From: Tumidithrix helvetica
GTDB taxonomy: Bacteria > Cyanobacteriota > Cyanobacteriia > Pseudanabaenales > Pseudanabaenaceae
DNA length: 64,000 nt
NCBI RefSeq assembly: GCF_965232925.1
Contig: NZ_CBDDRA010000015.1
Location: 1-64,000 of the forward strand
Direction of reading: 5' to 3'
Each line of letters begins with the position of its first letter. Position 1 is the first letter of the stretch. Shown piece by piece: positions 24,486-31,871 of this stretch. The notes under the pieces are model-generated. The model was not told the origin of the DNA. It searched no databases and was given only the letters and a program-made list of their open reading frames with translations. Made by a program: the position numbers and the translations under genes.

Positions 24486-25562
24486 ATGGCTATCCAAATC
24501 GAAAAAGCCTTGCTTGCTGTTATTTTCTCGCTTGCAGTAGGAGTCTTTGCCCAAGAACCGATTACGGTTTTAGCAGGACAGCGATCGCCCAATCTCTCCT
24601 ATTTTTCTGCTCAAGCAGAATCCCTTGCGGTCACAACAGTTGACTCAGTGGGCATCACCGTGTCAGACATGGATAAAGCCATAGAGTTTTATTCGCAGGT
24701 TCTATCTTTTCAGAAAATATCGGATGTCGAGGTATTAGGAAGCGAGTACGAACGCTTGCAAGGCATATTTGGCATAAGGATGCGGGTAGTCAGGATGCGT
24801 CTTGGCGATGAAATTCTCGAACTCACCGAATACCTGACGCCGAAAGGAAGACCAATCCCAGTTGAGTCGCGCAGCAACGATCGCTGGTTTCAACATATTG
24901 CGATCGCAGTCAGCGATATGGACAAAGCCTACGCACAACTACGTCGCTTTAAAGTCCAACATGCCTCGACTGCGCCGCAAAGAATTCCCGACTCCAATCT
25001 TGCCGCAGCAGGGATTCGCGCCTTTTACTTTAAAGACCCTGATGGACACAATCTAGAGATCATCTATTTCCCGCAAGGTAAGGGCGATCCAAAATGGCAA
25101 AAGTCAGCCGATCGCATCTTTTTAGGCATCGACCATACGGCGATCGCAGTCGGCAATACGGAGACAAGTCTAAAATTCTATCGCGATCTTTTGGGAATGC
25201 GCCTTGCAGGCACGAGTGAAAACTTCGGGACGGAGCAAGAGCATCTCAATAACGTTTTTGGCGCAAAACTCCATATCAGTGGCTTGAGAGCGCCTACGGG
25301 TTTGGGCGTAGAATTTCTGGAATACCTCGCGCCCAGCGATGGCAAGCCTTATCCAGCCGATGCTCGTCCAAATGACTTGCTGCACTGGCAAACCACGCTG
25401 GTTGTAAATGATGCAAATGCGATCGCGCAAAAGTTACGGGCTTACCGCACGATTTTCATCTCTTCTGATGCAGTTGATTTTCCTTCGCGATCGCTTGGCT
25501 TTAAACGCGGTTTCCTAGTCCGAGACCCCGACGGTCACGCCATCAGAATTATCGAGCGCTAG
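24486..25562 (+). CDS. Secreted two-domain VOC (glyoxalase-like) protein
   Basis: A 358-residue protein with a signal peptide (AVIFSLAVGVFAQ, cleavage about 22-35) and two complete VOC domains (about 50-205 and 222-358). Each is built of paired beta-alpha-beta3 units: VGITVSDMDKAIEFYSQVLSF, IAIAVSDMDKAYAQL, DHTAIAVGNTETSLKFYRDLLG and TTLVVNDANAIAQKL. DGHNLEIIYF and EFLEYLAP keep the usual metal Glu positions, while the first unit lacks the usual His. VOC enzymes include glyoxalases, dioxygenases and resistance proteins. The exported location is unusual. ATG 24486 has AAGGAG upstream. Confidence 0.85.
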   Translation: MAIQIEKALLAVIFSLAVGVFAQEPITVLAGQRSPNLSYFSAQAESLAVTTVDSVGITVSDMDKAIEFYSQVLSFQKISDVEVLGSEYERLQGIFGIRMRVVRMRLGDEILELTEYLTPKGRPIPVESRSNDRWFQHIAIAVSDMDKAYAQLRRFKVQHASTAPQRIPDSNLAAAGIRAFYFKDPDGHNLEIIYFPQGKGDPKWQKSADRIFLGIDHTAIAVGNTETSLKFYRDLLGMRLAGTSENFGTEQEHLNNVFGAKLHISGLRAPTGLGVEFLEYLAPSDGKPYPADARPNDLLHWQTTLVVNDANAIAQKLRAYRTIFISSDAVDFPSRSLGFKRGFLVRDPDGHAIRIIER

Positions 25563-25599
25563 TACATTAGGATACGCTCTTGCGATCGCCGTAACCCGT

Positions 25600-25640
25600 C
25601 AGAATTACAAAATTTGTAATTCTGGGATTGTTGCATTTTT
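25600..25640 (+). terminator. Palindromic terminator after the VOC gene
   Basis: CAGAATTACAAA-A-TTTGTAATTCTG is a perfect 25-base inverted repeat, followed after 10 bases by TTTTT, about 40 bases downstream of the stop codon. Confidence 0.6.
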
Positions 25641-25671
25641 AAATCGTAATCCCCTTACATTACAGCTATGA

Positions 25672-25902
25672 GCTGAACAGTATAACCAGAGCTACAAACA
25701 GGGTATTTTAGAGGTTACGATAGACCAAGAAACATACGAGCGCGTTTTTAAACCGCTTGAGAGGACTTATCAGGGTGGTTCAAATATAACGATCTCCGAA
25801 ATCGAAAAAAAATTAGAGGATGTCAAAATCTTGATGAATCCAGAACAGATATTCAAAACTTTAGAACATATTTTCGCTTTAGCCCCTATGTCTATTTATT
25901 GA
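25672..25902 (+). pseudogene. Gene remnant without a start codon
   Basis: A frame open from TGA 25669 to TGA 25900 encodes a protein-like sequence (VTIDQETYERVFKPLE, SNITISEIEKKLEDVK, ILMNPEQIFKTLEHIF) but has no ATG until late. It looks like the surviving 3' part of a longer gene. The family is not recognised. It sits between the VOC terminator and the anti-sigma gene. Confidence 0.35.
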
Positions 25903-26004
25903 GTGGGAAGGGAGTAGGTGTTGTTTGGGGATGGTAGCAAGGTCACGCTTGCTGAGATTAACGAGTGGCAGCTCAAACGCAGGGGTGATGCGATCGCAAA
26001 AATT

Positions 26005-26601
26005 CTACAAAAACACATCATCCATAGAGGTGCGCACGAGAAATACACAGCCATGGGTAGAACTTGGGGCATGTACGGAGTCTTGAGTGGAGTAGAGAAA
26101 GTCACCCACGGTATAGGTAACGCTATTGTCAACCAGATCGCCTTCGAGCATAAAAATTTCTTCGCCAATCGCGTGCCGATGCGGGGGATAGATCGCCCCA
26201 GGTTCGCAGCGTACTAGGGCAGACACAAGGCGTTTAACAGGATCGGTGTGGAGCATTGCGATCGAGACCCCTTGCACGGAGTGAGACTGCCATTTTACCT
26301 CAGCGGCGCGAACTGCCCAAAATGCTGGGCTGGCAGGAACTTCCTTAGAGGTTTCTTTGGGGGGCTGAATGCGCTCAAACAGGTGTTGTTTAAGGCTGGC
26401 TGGCACTGGCAACCTCGGCTCAGCATAGGCTAAGGCATTGCCAGCCATTTGTAGCGATCGCAACTCTAGCTCTAGCTCTGGGTCAGCAGCAGCCAAATCT
26501 TCGACAACTTGCCAATCGCGATCGTCGATCGCATCCAGCGCCGCCAGTGCGAATAAATCGCTAATATCCTTTTGGATTTCTTCTGTTTCTATGTCTCTCA
26601 T
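26005..26601 (-). CDS. Cupin-type anti-sigma factor (ChrR/RskA-like)
   Basis: A 198-residue protein read directly after the ECF sigma gene. The N-terminal part (1-75; DLFALAALDAIDDRDWQVVEDL, ELRSLQMAGNALAYAEP) resembles anti-sigma domains but lacks the His-x3-Cys-x2-Cys zinc motif of Rhodobacter ChrR. The C-terminal cupin (about 95-198) has metal-type residues in PPHRHAIGEEIFMLEG and DSVHAPSSTHGC. In ChrR the sigma factor is freed when singlet oxygen is sensed. Here the signal is unknown, but cupin plus sigma partner makes an anti-sigma role likely. The sigma gene ends 56 bases upstream. Confidence 0.82.
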   Translation of the reverse strand: MRDIETEEIQKDISDLFALAALDAIDDRDWQVVEDLAAADPELELELRSLQMAGNALAYAEPRLPVPASLKQHLFERIQPPKETSKEVPASPAFWAVRAAEVKWQSHSVQGVSIAMLHTDPVKRLVSALVRCEPGAIYPPHRHAIGEEIFMLEGDLVDNSVTYTVGDFLYSTQDSVHAPSSTHGCVFLVRTSMDDVFL

Positions 26602-26657
26602 TTTTCTCTGTTAGCCCCGTTATTCATATATTAAATTAATTTTGAGTCTGGGAGTCG

Positions 26658-27230
26658 CTAAAAGCCGCACCATTCCTCTCCCAGTGCTTCTCGTAATTTT
26701 TTAAGCCCCAACCGAATGCGCGTTTTGATCGTACCCAGAGAGATTCCTGTTTCTACAGCGATTTGCGTATGAGAAAGCCCCTTAAAGTACGCCAGTTCTA
26801 ACACAAGGCGTTGCTCGTTGGGGAGTTTCTCTAAGGCAGCTTTGACATAGTCGCTACGTTCTCGCACCAATACATCCTCTTCGGGGCTATCTGCGTGCGA
26901 GTGCAATAGCAACGCATTTTCAGAAGCAGCGATCGCTTTATAGCTGCGGGTACGACTGCGGATGCGATCTAAAGCGCGGCTGCGCGTAATCATAAACAGC
27001 CATGTATCGACCCTACCTTTTTGGGGCGTATAGTTTTTGGCAATTCGCCACACTTGAGTAAATACGTCTAAAACGATCTCTTCGGATTCCTCTGCAGAGC
27101 CAATGATTCGATAGGCGATCGTATAGATAACGCGGGAATAGCGATCGTAAAGCAAGGACAGCGCTGCTTGATCTTGGCTAGCAATCCTCGCCATCACTGA
27201 GATCTCGTCAATTAGTGGATTAGTTAACAT
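26658..27230 (-). CDS. ECF-family RNA polymerase sigma factor
   Basis: A 190-residue sigma factor. Region 2 reads LYDRYSRVIYTIAYRIIGSAEESEEIVLDVFTQVW and WLFMITRSRALDRIR (split here by a short linker). Region 4 reads LPNEQRLVLELAYFKGLSHTQIA and LGTIKTRIRLGLKKLRE. Regions 1 and 3 are absent, as in ECF factors. The start ATG 27230 is preferred; a TTG lies three codons upstream. It is followed by its likely cupin anti-sigma factor. It is divergent from the Tat-exported ferritin-like gene and 1.1 kb from the end of the redox cluster. Confidence 0.93.
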   Translation of the reverse strand: MLTNPLIDEISVMARIASQDQAALSLLYDRYSRVIYTIAYRIIGSAEESEEIVLDVFTQVWRIAKNYTPQKGRVDTWLFMITRSRALDRIRSRTRSYKAIAASENALLLHSHADSPEEDVLVRERSDYVKAALEKLPNEQRLVLELAYFKGLSHTQIAVETGISLGTIKTRIRLGLKKLREALGEEWCGF

Positions 27231-27606
27231 TAAACGCAAACAACGACTTACAGCCTAAATCTATTGGCATTATGCTACACCGCACGCAGCAGGAATTTCA
27301 CAAGTTTTTGTAGCTCTACTTTTGAATTTATTTTTGAATTGAGAGATCCAATCCCTAGAAACAAGCGTAATTCCTATCAAAGCGCGATGGTTGTAGAGCA
27401 ACTGATTTCTGCCTACTCTGCACGCTCAACTATAAATTCTATAGAACTTTTAGCGATACGTTCGCGAAGGTAATTGTCGCATCCTATTTCCCAAGAACTG
27501 CTATATAGCTCTTGGGGAAACCTTGCCCTGCAAGGAATTCATATTCCGATCTGTCACAAATTTACGAAGTTTGGTCTCACTAGCAATCTTTAAGAGGATA
27601 AAACCC
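27231..27606. promoter_or_regulatory. Divergent promoter region of the ECF sigma and ferritin-like genes
   Basis: The 376-base gap holds the promoters of both genes. A hairpin TTTCCCAAGA...TCTTGGGGAAA lies at 27487-27520 and a second (CCTTGC-CCT-GCAAGG) at 27521-27535. GTCACAAATT at 27553-27562 matches the site upstream of the SDR gene at 17016. TTCACAAGTTTTTGTAG near 27296 is a weaker relative of the same motif. Confidence 0.4.
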
Positions 27607-28254
27607 ATGTACAGAACAAAGTCTTCCCAAGCTGCATCTCGCCGTCAACTGATTAAGGCTGGAATTTTTGGAGCAGTTGGCATTGCAGGGGTATCTGTAG
27701 CATCCACAGCGATCGCGATGCCAAGCAACAAAGCTAATGCCAAGGACGATATTAAAATTCTCAACAACGCGCTATTTTACGAGCATCAGGCAATCTGGGC
27801 TTACAGCCTCGCCGCAGGCAAACTCACGGGCAGCAATGTTGGTAAGGCAGTCTTAGCGATCGCGCTGGCAAATCAAGCCGATCACAAACAACACCGTGAC
27901 ACCTTGTCGATGGTGATTCGGCAACTGGGTGGCAACCCCGTCATGGCAAAGTCCGATTATCTAGAAACTGTGAAACCCTATCTGGAAAAGGGTGAAGGCA
28001 ATCTCGACTCAGATGTGAATATTGCCAAATTGGCTTTAGCTTTAGAAACTGACGCAGCGATCGCCTACACCACTGAAATCGCTCAACTCAAAACTCCTGC
28101 TCTGATTACCGCTGGCGCAAGCATTGGCTCCACTGAAGCTTCTCATGCCACCGTGATTCGTGCTGCCTTTCAGTCGTTGGGTGTCGATCTTAAAGTGGTT
28201 CCCGCTTCTTTTGTGAGCGCTGATACGCGCGAAGCGTGGATTATCAGAGTCTAA
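27607..28254 (+). CDS. Tat-exported ferritin-like protein
   Basis: A 215-residue protein. SRRQLIKAGIFGAVG is a twin-arginine signal with cleavage near AIAMPSNKANA. The mature part is a four-helix ferritin-like bundle: LNNALFYEHQAIWAYSLA, ANQADHKQHRDTL, ALETDAAIAYTTEI and GSTEASHATVIRAAF supply Glu/His ligands spaced like a di-iron site (E-x-H patterns in helices 1, 2 and 4). Export already folded with metal fits the Tat route. The family includes DUF4439/Ferritin_2 proteins linked to stress. ATG 27607 has AAGAGGAT upstream; a bidirectional terminator follows. Confidence 0.85.
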   Translation: MYRTKSSQAASRRQLIKAGIFGAVGIAGVSVASTAIAMPSNKANAKDDIKILNNALFYEHQAIWAYSLAAGKLTGSNVGKAVLAIALANQADHKQHRDTLSMVIRQLGGNPVMAKSDYLETVKPYLEKGEGNLDSDVNIAKLALALETDAAIAYTTEIAQLKTPALITAGASIGSTEASHATVIRAAFQSLGVDLKVVPASFVSADTREAWIIRV

Positions 28255-28283
28255 TCCCTCAAATTCCAGATATAAATTTATCC

Positions 28284-28322
28284 CACATTCAAAAAACCTG
28301 CGATGCAGGTTTTTTGAATGTG
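28284..28322. terminator. Bidirectional rho-independent terminator
   Basis: Arms CACATTCAAAAAACCTGC and GCAGGTTTTTTGAATGTG (18 bp) pair around GAT. Each arm carries an A6 or T6 run, so the hairpin ends transcripts from both sides. It lies between the convergent ferritin-like and 28343 genes. Confidence 0.85.
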
Positions 28323-28342
28323 CTGAGTATCTTTTACGACCA

Positions 28343-28849
28343 TTAGGGTTGCGTGTAAAACTTGCTGTAGTGATAGAGCAAAGCTTCTGCTCGTCCCTGT
28401 TGTGTCTTGGTGTTGTAGGACTCTAGATAGGCATTTAAGCTTTCGGGTCTGGCTCCATCTGCATAAATGGATACCTTATAATCTTCGCTCTGCCATGCAA
28501 CTGGCTGGCTGTTAGGTCGATCTTCTGCGATTAGTTTTCTGACTTTACCGTTCTTTAGCGCTTTCTGAATCCAGTACTTCTTTAAGTCGTTTGTATCATC
28601 TCGACAGATCATGACTAAAAAGTGAGTGCTTTGGGCAAATTCCTCTAGGTGAGATTTGGCAGGGCAGCGATCGAACAAACTTTTTAGGGGTAGGGCTTCA
28701 AGGGGCTTGCGAATGGTCACTTTTCCTGTTTGCGGCAGTGGTGTTGAGAAGTCGTAGTCTCGTTTGAATTCATCGGCGATCGCGCTGGGTTGATAGCCTG
28801 CAATCAGGGCAATGCCAAAAAGGAATCGAAAGCAATGCTGGATCTTCAT
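28343..28849 (-). CDS. Secreted protein, unknown function
   Basis: A 168-residue protein with a signal peptide (MKIQHCFRFLFGIALIAGYQ, cleavage about SAIADEF). The mature part has two Cys (SLFDRCPAK, LVMICRDD) that could form a disulfide, and reads as a small alpha/beta domain ending YLESYNTKTQQGRAEALLYHYSKFYTQP. The pattern FLVMICRDDTNDLKKYWI resembles exported cyanobacterial proteins of unknown function. ATG 28849 is chosen because the frame upstream of it overlaps the next gene and lacks a signal. Confidence 0.7.
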   Translation of the reverse strand: MKIQHCFRFLFGIALIAGYQPSAIADEFKRDYDFSTPLPQTGKVTIRKPLEALPLKSLFDRCPAKSHLEEFAQSTHFLVMICRDDTNDLKKYWIQKALKNGKVRKLIAEDRPNSQPVAWQSEDYKVSIYADGARPESLNAYLESYNTKTQQGRAEALLYHYSKFYTQP

Positions 28850-28890
28850 GTTTTCTAAAATTTTTTTGTAAATTCCTGAGAATTTGCGAT

Positions 28891-29685
28891 CTAAAGGTTT
28901 AACGTCAATTGTAATTGTTTGCTGCTCTTCCCTCCACTGGGCACGGGTTCGGGATCGGTTTGCTTGGCGGGGCAATATTTGACGTAGGTACAGCGATCGC
29001 AGTGTTTTCCAACCGAGGGTTCCCATTCTTCATCGCTGCGAAGCTTGATCGCGAGTTCGCTAATCATCTGATAGACTCTCTGGCTCTGCTCTGGGGTGGC
29101 GCGAAAGCTGACTTTCTCACCCGTGCGTAAAAAGATCAAACTGAGTTGCTTGAGGCTTTGCTGATATCGTTGCTCTAGTGCCAGATAATACAGTCCCATC
29201 TGTAAATCTAGTTCCGTTGGCTCTGGAAGTTTGGTTTCTTTGGTGCTTTTGTAGTCAATCAGTTCCAAGCCGTCTTCGTACCAATCTAAGCGGTCAAAGC
29301 GTCCAATCAGCGAAAATTCTAAATTGCTAACACGCAAACTTCCCTGTACTTTACCTTCGACGGCGACGGGTTTGGCGATCGCGGGTTGATTGGCAATAAA
29401 ACTCTCGTAGTATCCCTGTAAAATCTGCTGTCCTTCTTGGGCTTGGGCGTCGCTGAGTCCTTTGCTGTTGTCTGACCAGCAGGCGTTAATCCATGTCAGG
29501 TCGGGAAGGGGTGTTTGGTAATGCCAGTCTCGATAAATCTGTGCGAGGGCTTGATGGAGGGATGTGCCCAAGGCTGCCGAACCAAAGAAGGCGGCACTCT
29601 TGATGCCCTGCTCGTAACGAAAGTGATAGGACTTAGCGCAACGATGATAGGTTTGCAGTTTGGAGGCTGAGAGAGAATAGGTCAT
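28891..29685 (-). CDS. PD-(D/E)XK nuclease with Fe-S-type cysteines (Cas4/RecB-like)
   Basis: A 264-residue nuclease-fold protein. The RecB-type core carries GRFDRLDWYEDGLELIDYKSTKE, with the D and (E/D)xK catalytic set in FDRLD and IDYKS, followed by the QMGLYYLALEQ helix (Q-x6-Y). A first Cys near the N-terminus (YHRCAKSYHF) and CDRC-x5-C near the end form the 4-Cys layout of the Cas4/AddB iron-sulfur cluster. No cas genes or CRISPR repeats are nearby, so it is likely a DNA-repair (PF12705-type) exonuclease rather than a CRISPR protein. Confidence 0.85.
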   Translation of the reverse strand: MTYSLSASKLQTYHRCAKSYHFRYEQGIKSAAFFGSAALGTSLHQALAQIYRDWHYQTPLPDLTWINACWSDNSKGLSDAQAQEGQQILQGYYESFIANQPAIAKPVAVEGKVQGSLRVSNLEFSLIGRFDRLDWYEDGLELIDYKSTKETKLPEPTELDLQMGLYYLALEQRYQQSLKQLSLIFLRTGEKVSFRATPEQSQRVYQMISELAIKLRSDEEWEPSVGKHCDRCTYVKYCPAKQTDPEPVPSGGKSSKQLQLTLNL

Positions 29686-29915
29686 GACTAGCGTTTGGGG
29701 CGAATTTGAGCGTAAGCATTTGCTGCTCTTGTCTAAAAGCCTATGGGACAGGCTTTAGAGGCGATCGCATTGTCAAGATTAGGTAACTGACTCATCCAAA
29801 AGATAGTTACACTATGATGATGGTATGTCCTTATTGTAAGGGGGTAAACAGCGATCGAACAAACTGTAGGTATATTGCCCCGGTATGCGGATTGAGTCAG
29901 AAATGGAGCTAAAAA

Positions 29916-30173
29916 ATGCAAATAGCCTTAAAACAGGAACAAGAAAATTTTATTCTTGAAAAGTTACAGCAAGGTAAGTATCAAAGTGTTGATGAGTTGT
30001 TGGCTGTGGCATTTCGACTTTTAGAGGAACATGAATCTAAAGAACGAAAGCTGATAGAGCTAAGGGAAAAGATTGCTGCGGGAACCCAACAAATTCGTCA
30101 AGGAAAAGTTGTCGATGGCGAAATTGTCTTTCAACAGTTGCAAGACAAGCTAAATCAAATAGAACATGGCTAA
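29916..30173 (+). CDS. ParD-family antitoxin
   Basis: An 85-residue protein: N-terminal MQIALKQEQENFILEKLQQGKYQSVDELLAVAFRLLEEHE matches the ribbon-helix-helix DNA-binding part of ParD/CopG antitoxins, and the acidic or polar C-terminal tail (IRQGKVVDGEIVFQQLQDK) would wrap the toxin. GGAGC precedes ATG 29916. The ParE-like toxin frame begins two bases after the stop. The antitoxin is intact while the toxin is frameshifted. Confidence 0.85.
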   Translation: MQIALKQEQENFILEKLQQGKYQSVDELLAVAFRLLEEHESKERKLIELREKIAAGTQQIRQGKVVDGEIVFQQLQDKLNQIEHG

Positions 30174-30175
30174 AT

Positions 30176-30483
30176 ATGGGCAGCTACACTTTCTCAGAAC
30201 TGGCAGTCCGAGATCTGAATGCGATCTGTGACTTTATCGCACAAAGCAATGTAAAAGCTGCCAGTAAATTATTTGATGCCATTCGACAAAATGTAAGTTA
30301 GTTGCTAGCTTTCCTGATATGGGAAAAGAATACGCATGGATCGCTGTCGATCTGCGGGGATTCATCGTTGATGACTATGTTGTATTTTACTATTCGCGAT
30401 TAGAAGGAATTGATATTGTCCGTGTGGCTTATGGAGGTAGAGATTTAAAAGCTTTGTTTGATGAATTTGAAGATGAATCATAA
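30176..30483 (+). pseudogene. ParE-family toxin with a one-base frameshift
   Basis: ATG 30176 gives MGSYTFSELAVRDLNAICDFIAQSN..., a ParE start, but the frame stops at TAG after VS near 30300. The homologous continuation (KLVASFPDMGKEYAWIAVDL, then FIVDDYVVFYYSRLEGIDIVRV and the terminal GGRDLKALFDEFEDES) is read in another frame through TAA 30481. The break is at the A tract 30288-30291, where one A is missing. Polymerase slippage in the culture, an authentic mutation or a sequencing error would all look like this. An intact ParE inhibits DNA gyrase. Confidence 0.8.
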
Positions 30484-30521
30484 GGAGATCGCAATAAGGG
30501 ATAGGAAGAAACCGCCATAGG

Positions 30522-31056
30522 AGAGTGTCAAGTAAATTGTGTAAACTCTGAAATCTAGATATGGAGGCGATAGCCAAATAAAATATCAAAGTGATTCAGG
30601 GCAGGTTTCCAATCCTTAATCGGCATCGTCCACTTCTTGGAGATATTCCGCATCGCCAAATAGACCAATTTAAAAGCAGCCTCATCGGCCGGAAAAATCT
30701 GTTGATTTTTAATCACCTTGCGCAAACTGCTATTCATCGACTCAATCGCATTCGTAGTGTAAATCACCTTACGGATCTCAGTGGGGAAGGCAAAGAAAGG
30801 AATGATATGGGGCAAGTGAGCGCGTCAAGATTTACTGATGGATGGATATTGCTCATCCCATTTTTCGGCAAATAATTCCAAGTTAAACTCAGCCTCAGCC
30901 TCGGTTGCTGCACCGTAGATGGTCTTGAGGTCAGCACAAACTTGCTTGCGTTGCTGCGATCCCACAAAAGCCACTGAGTTACGCACCATGTGGACAATGC
31001 ATAACTGTACAGTCGTTTTGGGAAACACAGTCTCAATCGCATTGGGAAATCCCGTA
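30522..31056 (-). mobile_element. Truncated IS256-family (mutator-type) transposase
   Basis: Minus-strand fragments read FPNAIETVFPKTTVQLCIVHMVRNSVAF, then FNLELFAEKWDEQYPSISKS, then (in a second frame at 30555-30815) IPFFAFPTEIRKVIYTTNAIESMNSSLRKVIKNQQIFPADEAAF and the terminal FDILFGYRLHI. This is the C-terminal half of an IS256-type transposase with at least one frameshift near 30820. The N-terminal half with two catalytic residues is missing. GAGAGTGTCAAGTAAATTGTG near 30522 looks like the surviving right inverted repeat. It joins the Rpn remnant at 31057. Confidence 0.85.
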
Positions 31057-31400
31057 TTACAGGATCTAGAAATGTATAAGCCTGACCTTGTTTGAGCTGA
31101 ATCGAATATGCTTTAGCAGCATCGTAGAGAATTCGTTTCTCAAATCCTTCGATATTTAATACCTGCATTTCGATAATCACAGTTGAACGATTATCGAGCG
31201 TGGCTTTAATATCTAGGTAGGTATCTTTAACGCCTCTTAATCCTAGGTGCGAGATAAGGATTTAGAATTTCTAAGATCTCGATCGTAGATTGACCATTGT
31301 AGAGAATTGCATTCAGAAAACTAATTAAAATATCATGGCTTTGTTCTGAGCCAAAAATTTTCTTGAAAGCATAATCTGTTTTAGGATTAATAAATCGCAT
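31057..31400 (-). pseudogene. Rpn-type (PDDEXK_2) nuclease gene, frameshifted and cut by an IS scar
   Basis: From ATG 31400 the frame reads MRFINPKTDYAFKKIFGSEQ, then NAILYNGQSTIEILEILNP, the start of an Rpn family/PDDEXK_2 nuclease. A frameshift near 31235-31245 is followed by GVKDTYLDIKA, then STVIIEMQVLNIEGFEKRILYDAAKAYS and QAYTFLDPV. EMQ is the usual catalytic segment. The rest of the gene is replaced by IS256-type sequence at about 31057. It is a dead gene twice over. Confidence 0.8.
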
Positions 31401-31414
31401 TTAATTTATACCAA

Positions 31415-31820
31415 TTTCAATTGAAATCGCAACAGATTGGGATTTGAGTTCCTCACTACGCAAGGTCTTTCAAAGAAACGACCACGCATTTTATTGAAAA
31501 TTATATTAGCTAAACTATCCGTTACTAAATATTGTAGCTATTTTTTTAGATACTTTCGAGATAGATTCCTGTGCTCAACTCATAAAAAAGAATAGACTCA
31601 GGGATATCTCCCCAAGCCTATTCTTATACCAATTTCTCTTGAATTTGTGGCAGATCGGGTTTTGTGTTTCGCGCAGAGCGCGGTCTTTTCAAAAAGATGC
31701 GTTGCATCACTTTTTGAAAATGGTATTATACCGATTTTAATTGAAACAAATCGGGATTTGAGTTCTGCACTATGCACGAGTTTTCAAAAAGCTGCGACGC
31801 AGCTTTTTGAAAGTTTTAAT
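31415..31820. repeat. Three consecutive MITE-like repeat copies
   Basis: TATACCAATTT...GATTGGGATTTGAGTTC (about 31415-31480) is followed by TATACCAATTTCTCTTGAATT to AAAATGGTATTATA (31627-31730) and TTATACCGATTTTAATTGAAAC... to 31815, which are variants of one element. The middle copy has terminal repeats of AATACCA type and an inner hairpin AAAAAGATGCGTTGCATC. An inverted copy lies at 52503-52612. The cluster separates the IS scar from groEL. Confidence 0.7.
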
Positions 31821-31871
31821 TGCAGTCGGTTAAGCAACGGGCAAAAGGGTATTGTAATTACCTGGAGGCAA

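Noticed and set aside
25918..26217. 99-residue plus-strand frame near the anti-sigma gene
   Set aside because: It overlaps the cupin anti-sigma gene in antisense and starts in the remnant tail; the antisense gene has clear cupin motifs.
28891..29685. Cas4 and a possible CRISPR locus
   Set aside because: The nuclease has the Cas4/RecB layout, but no repeat-spacer array or other cas gene is in the window.
29733..29921. 62-residue minus-strand frame
   Set aside because: It overlaps the promoter of the ParD-like antitoxin and has no family match.
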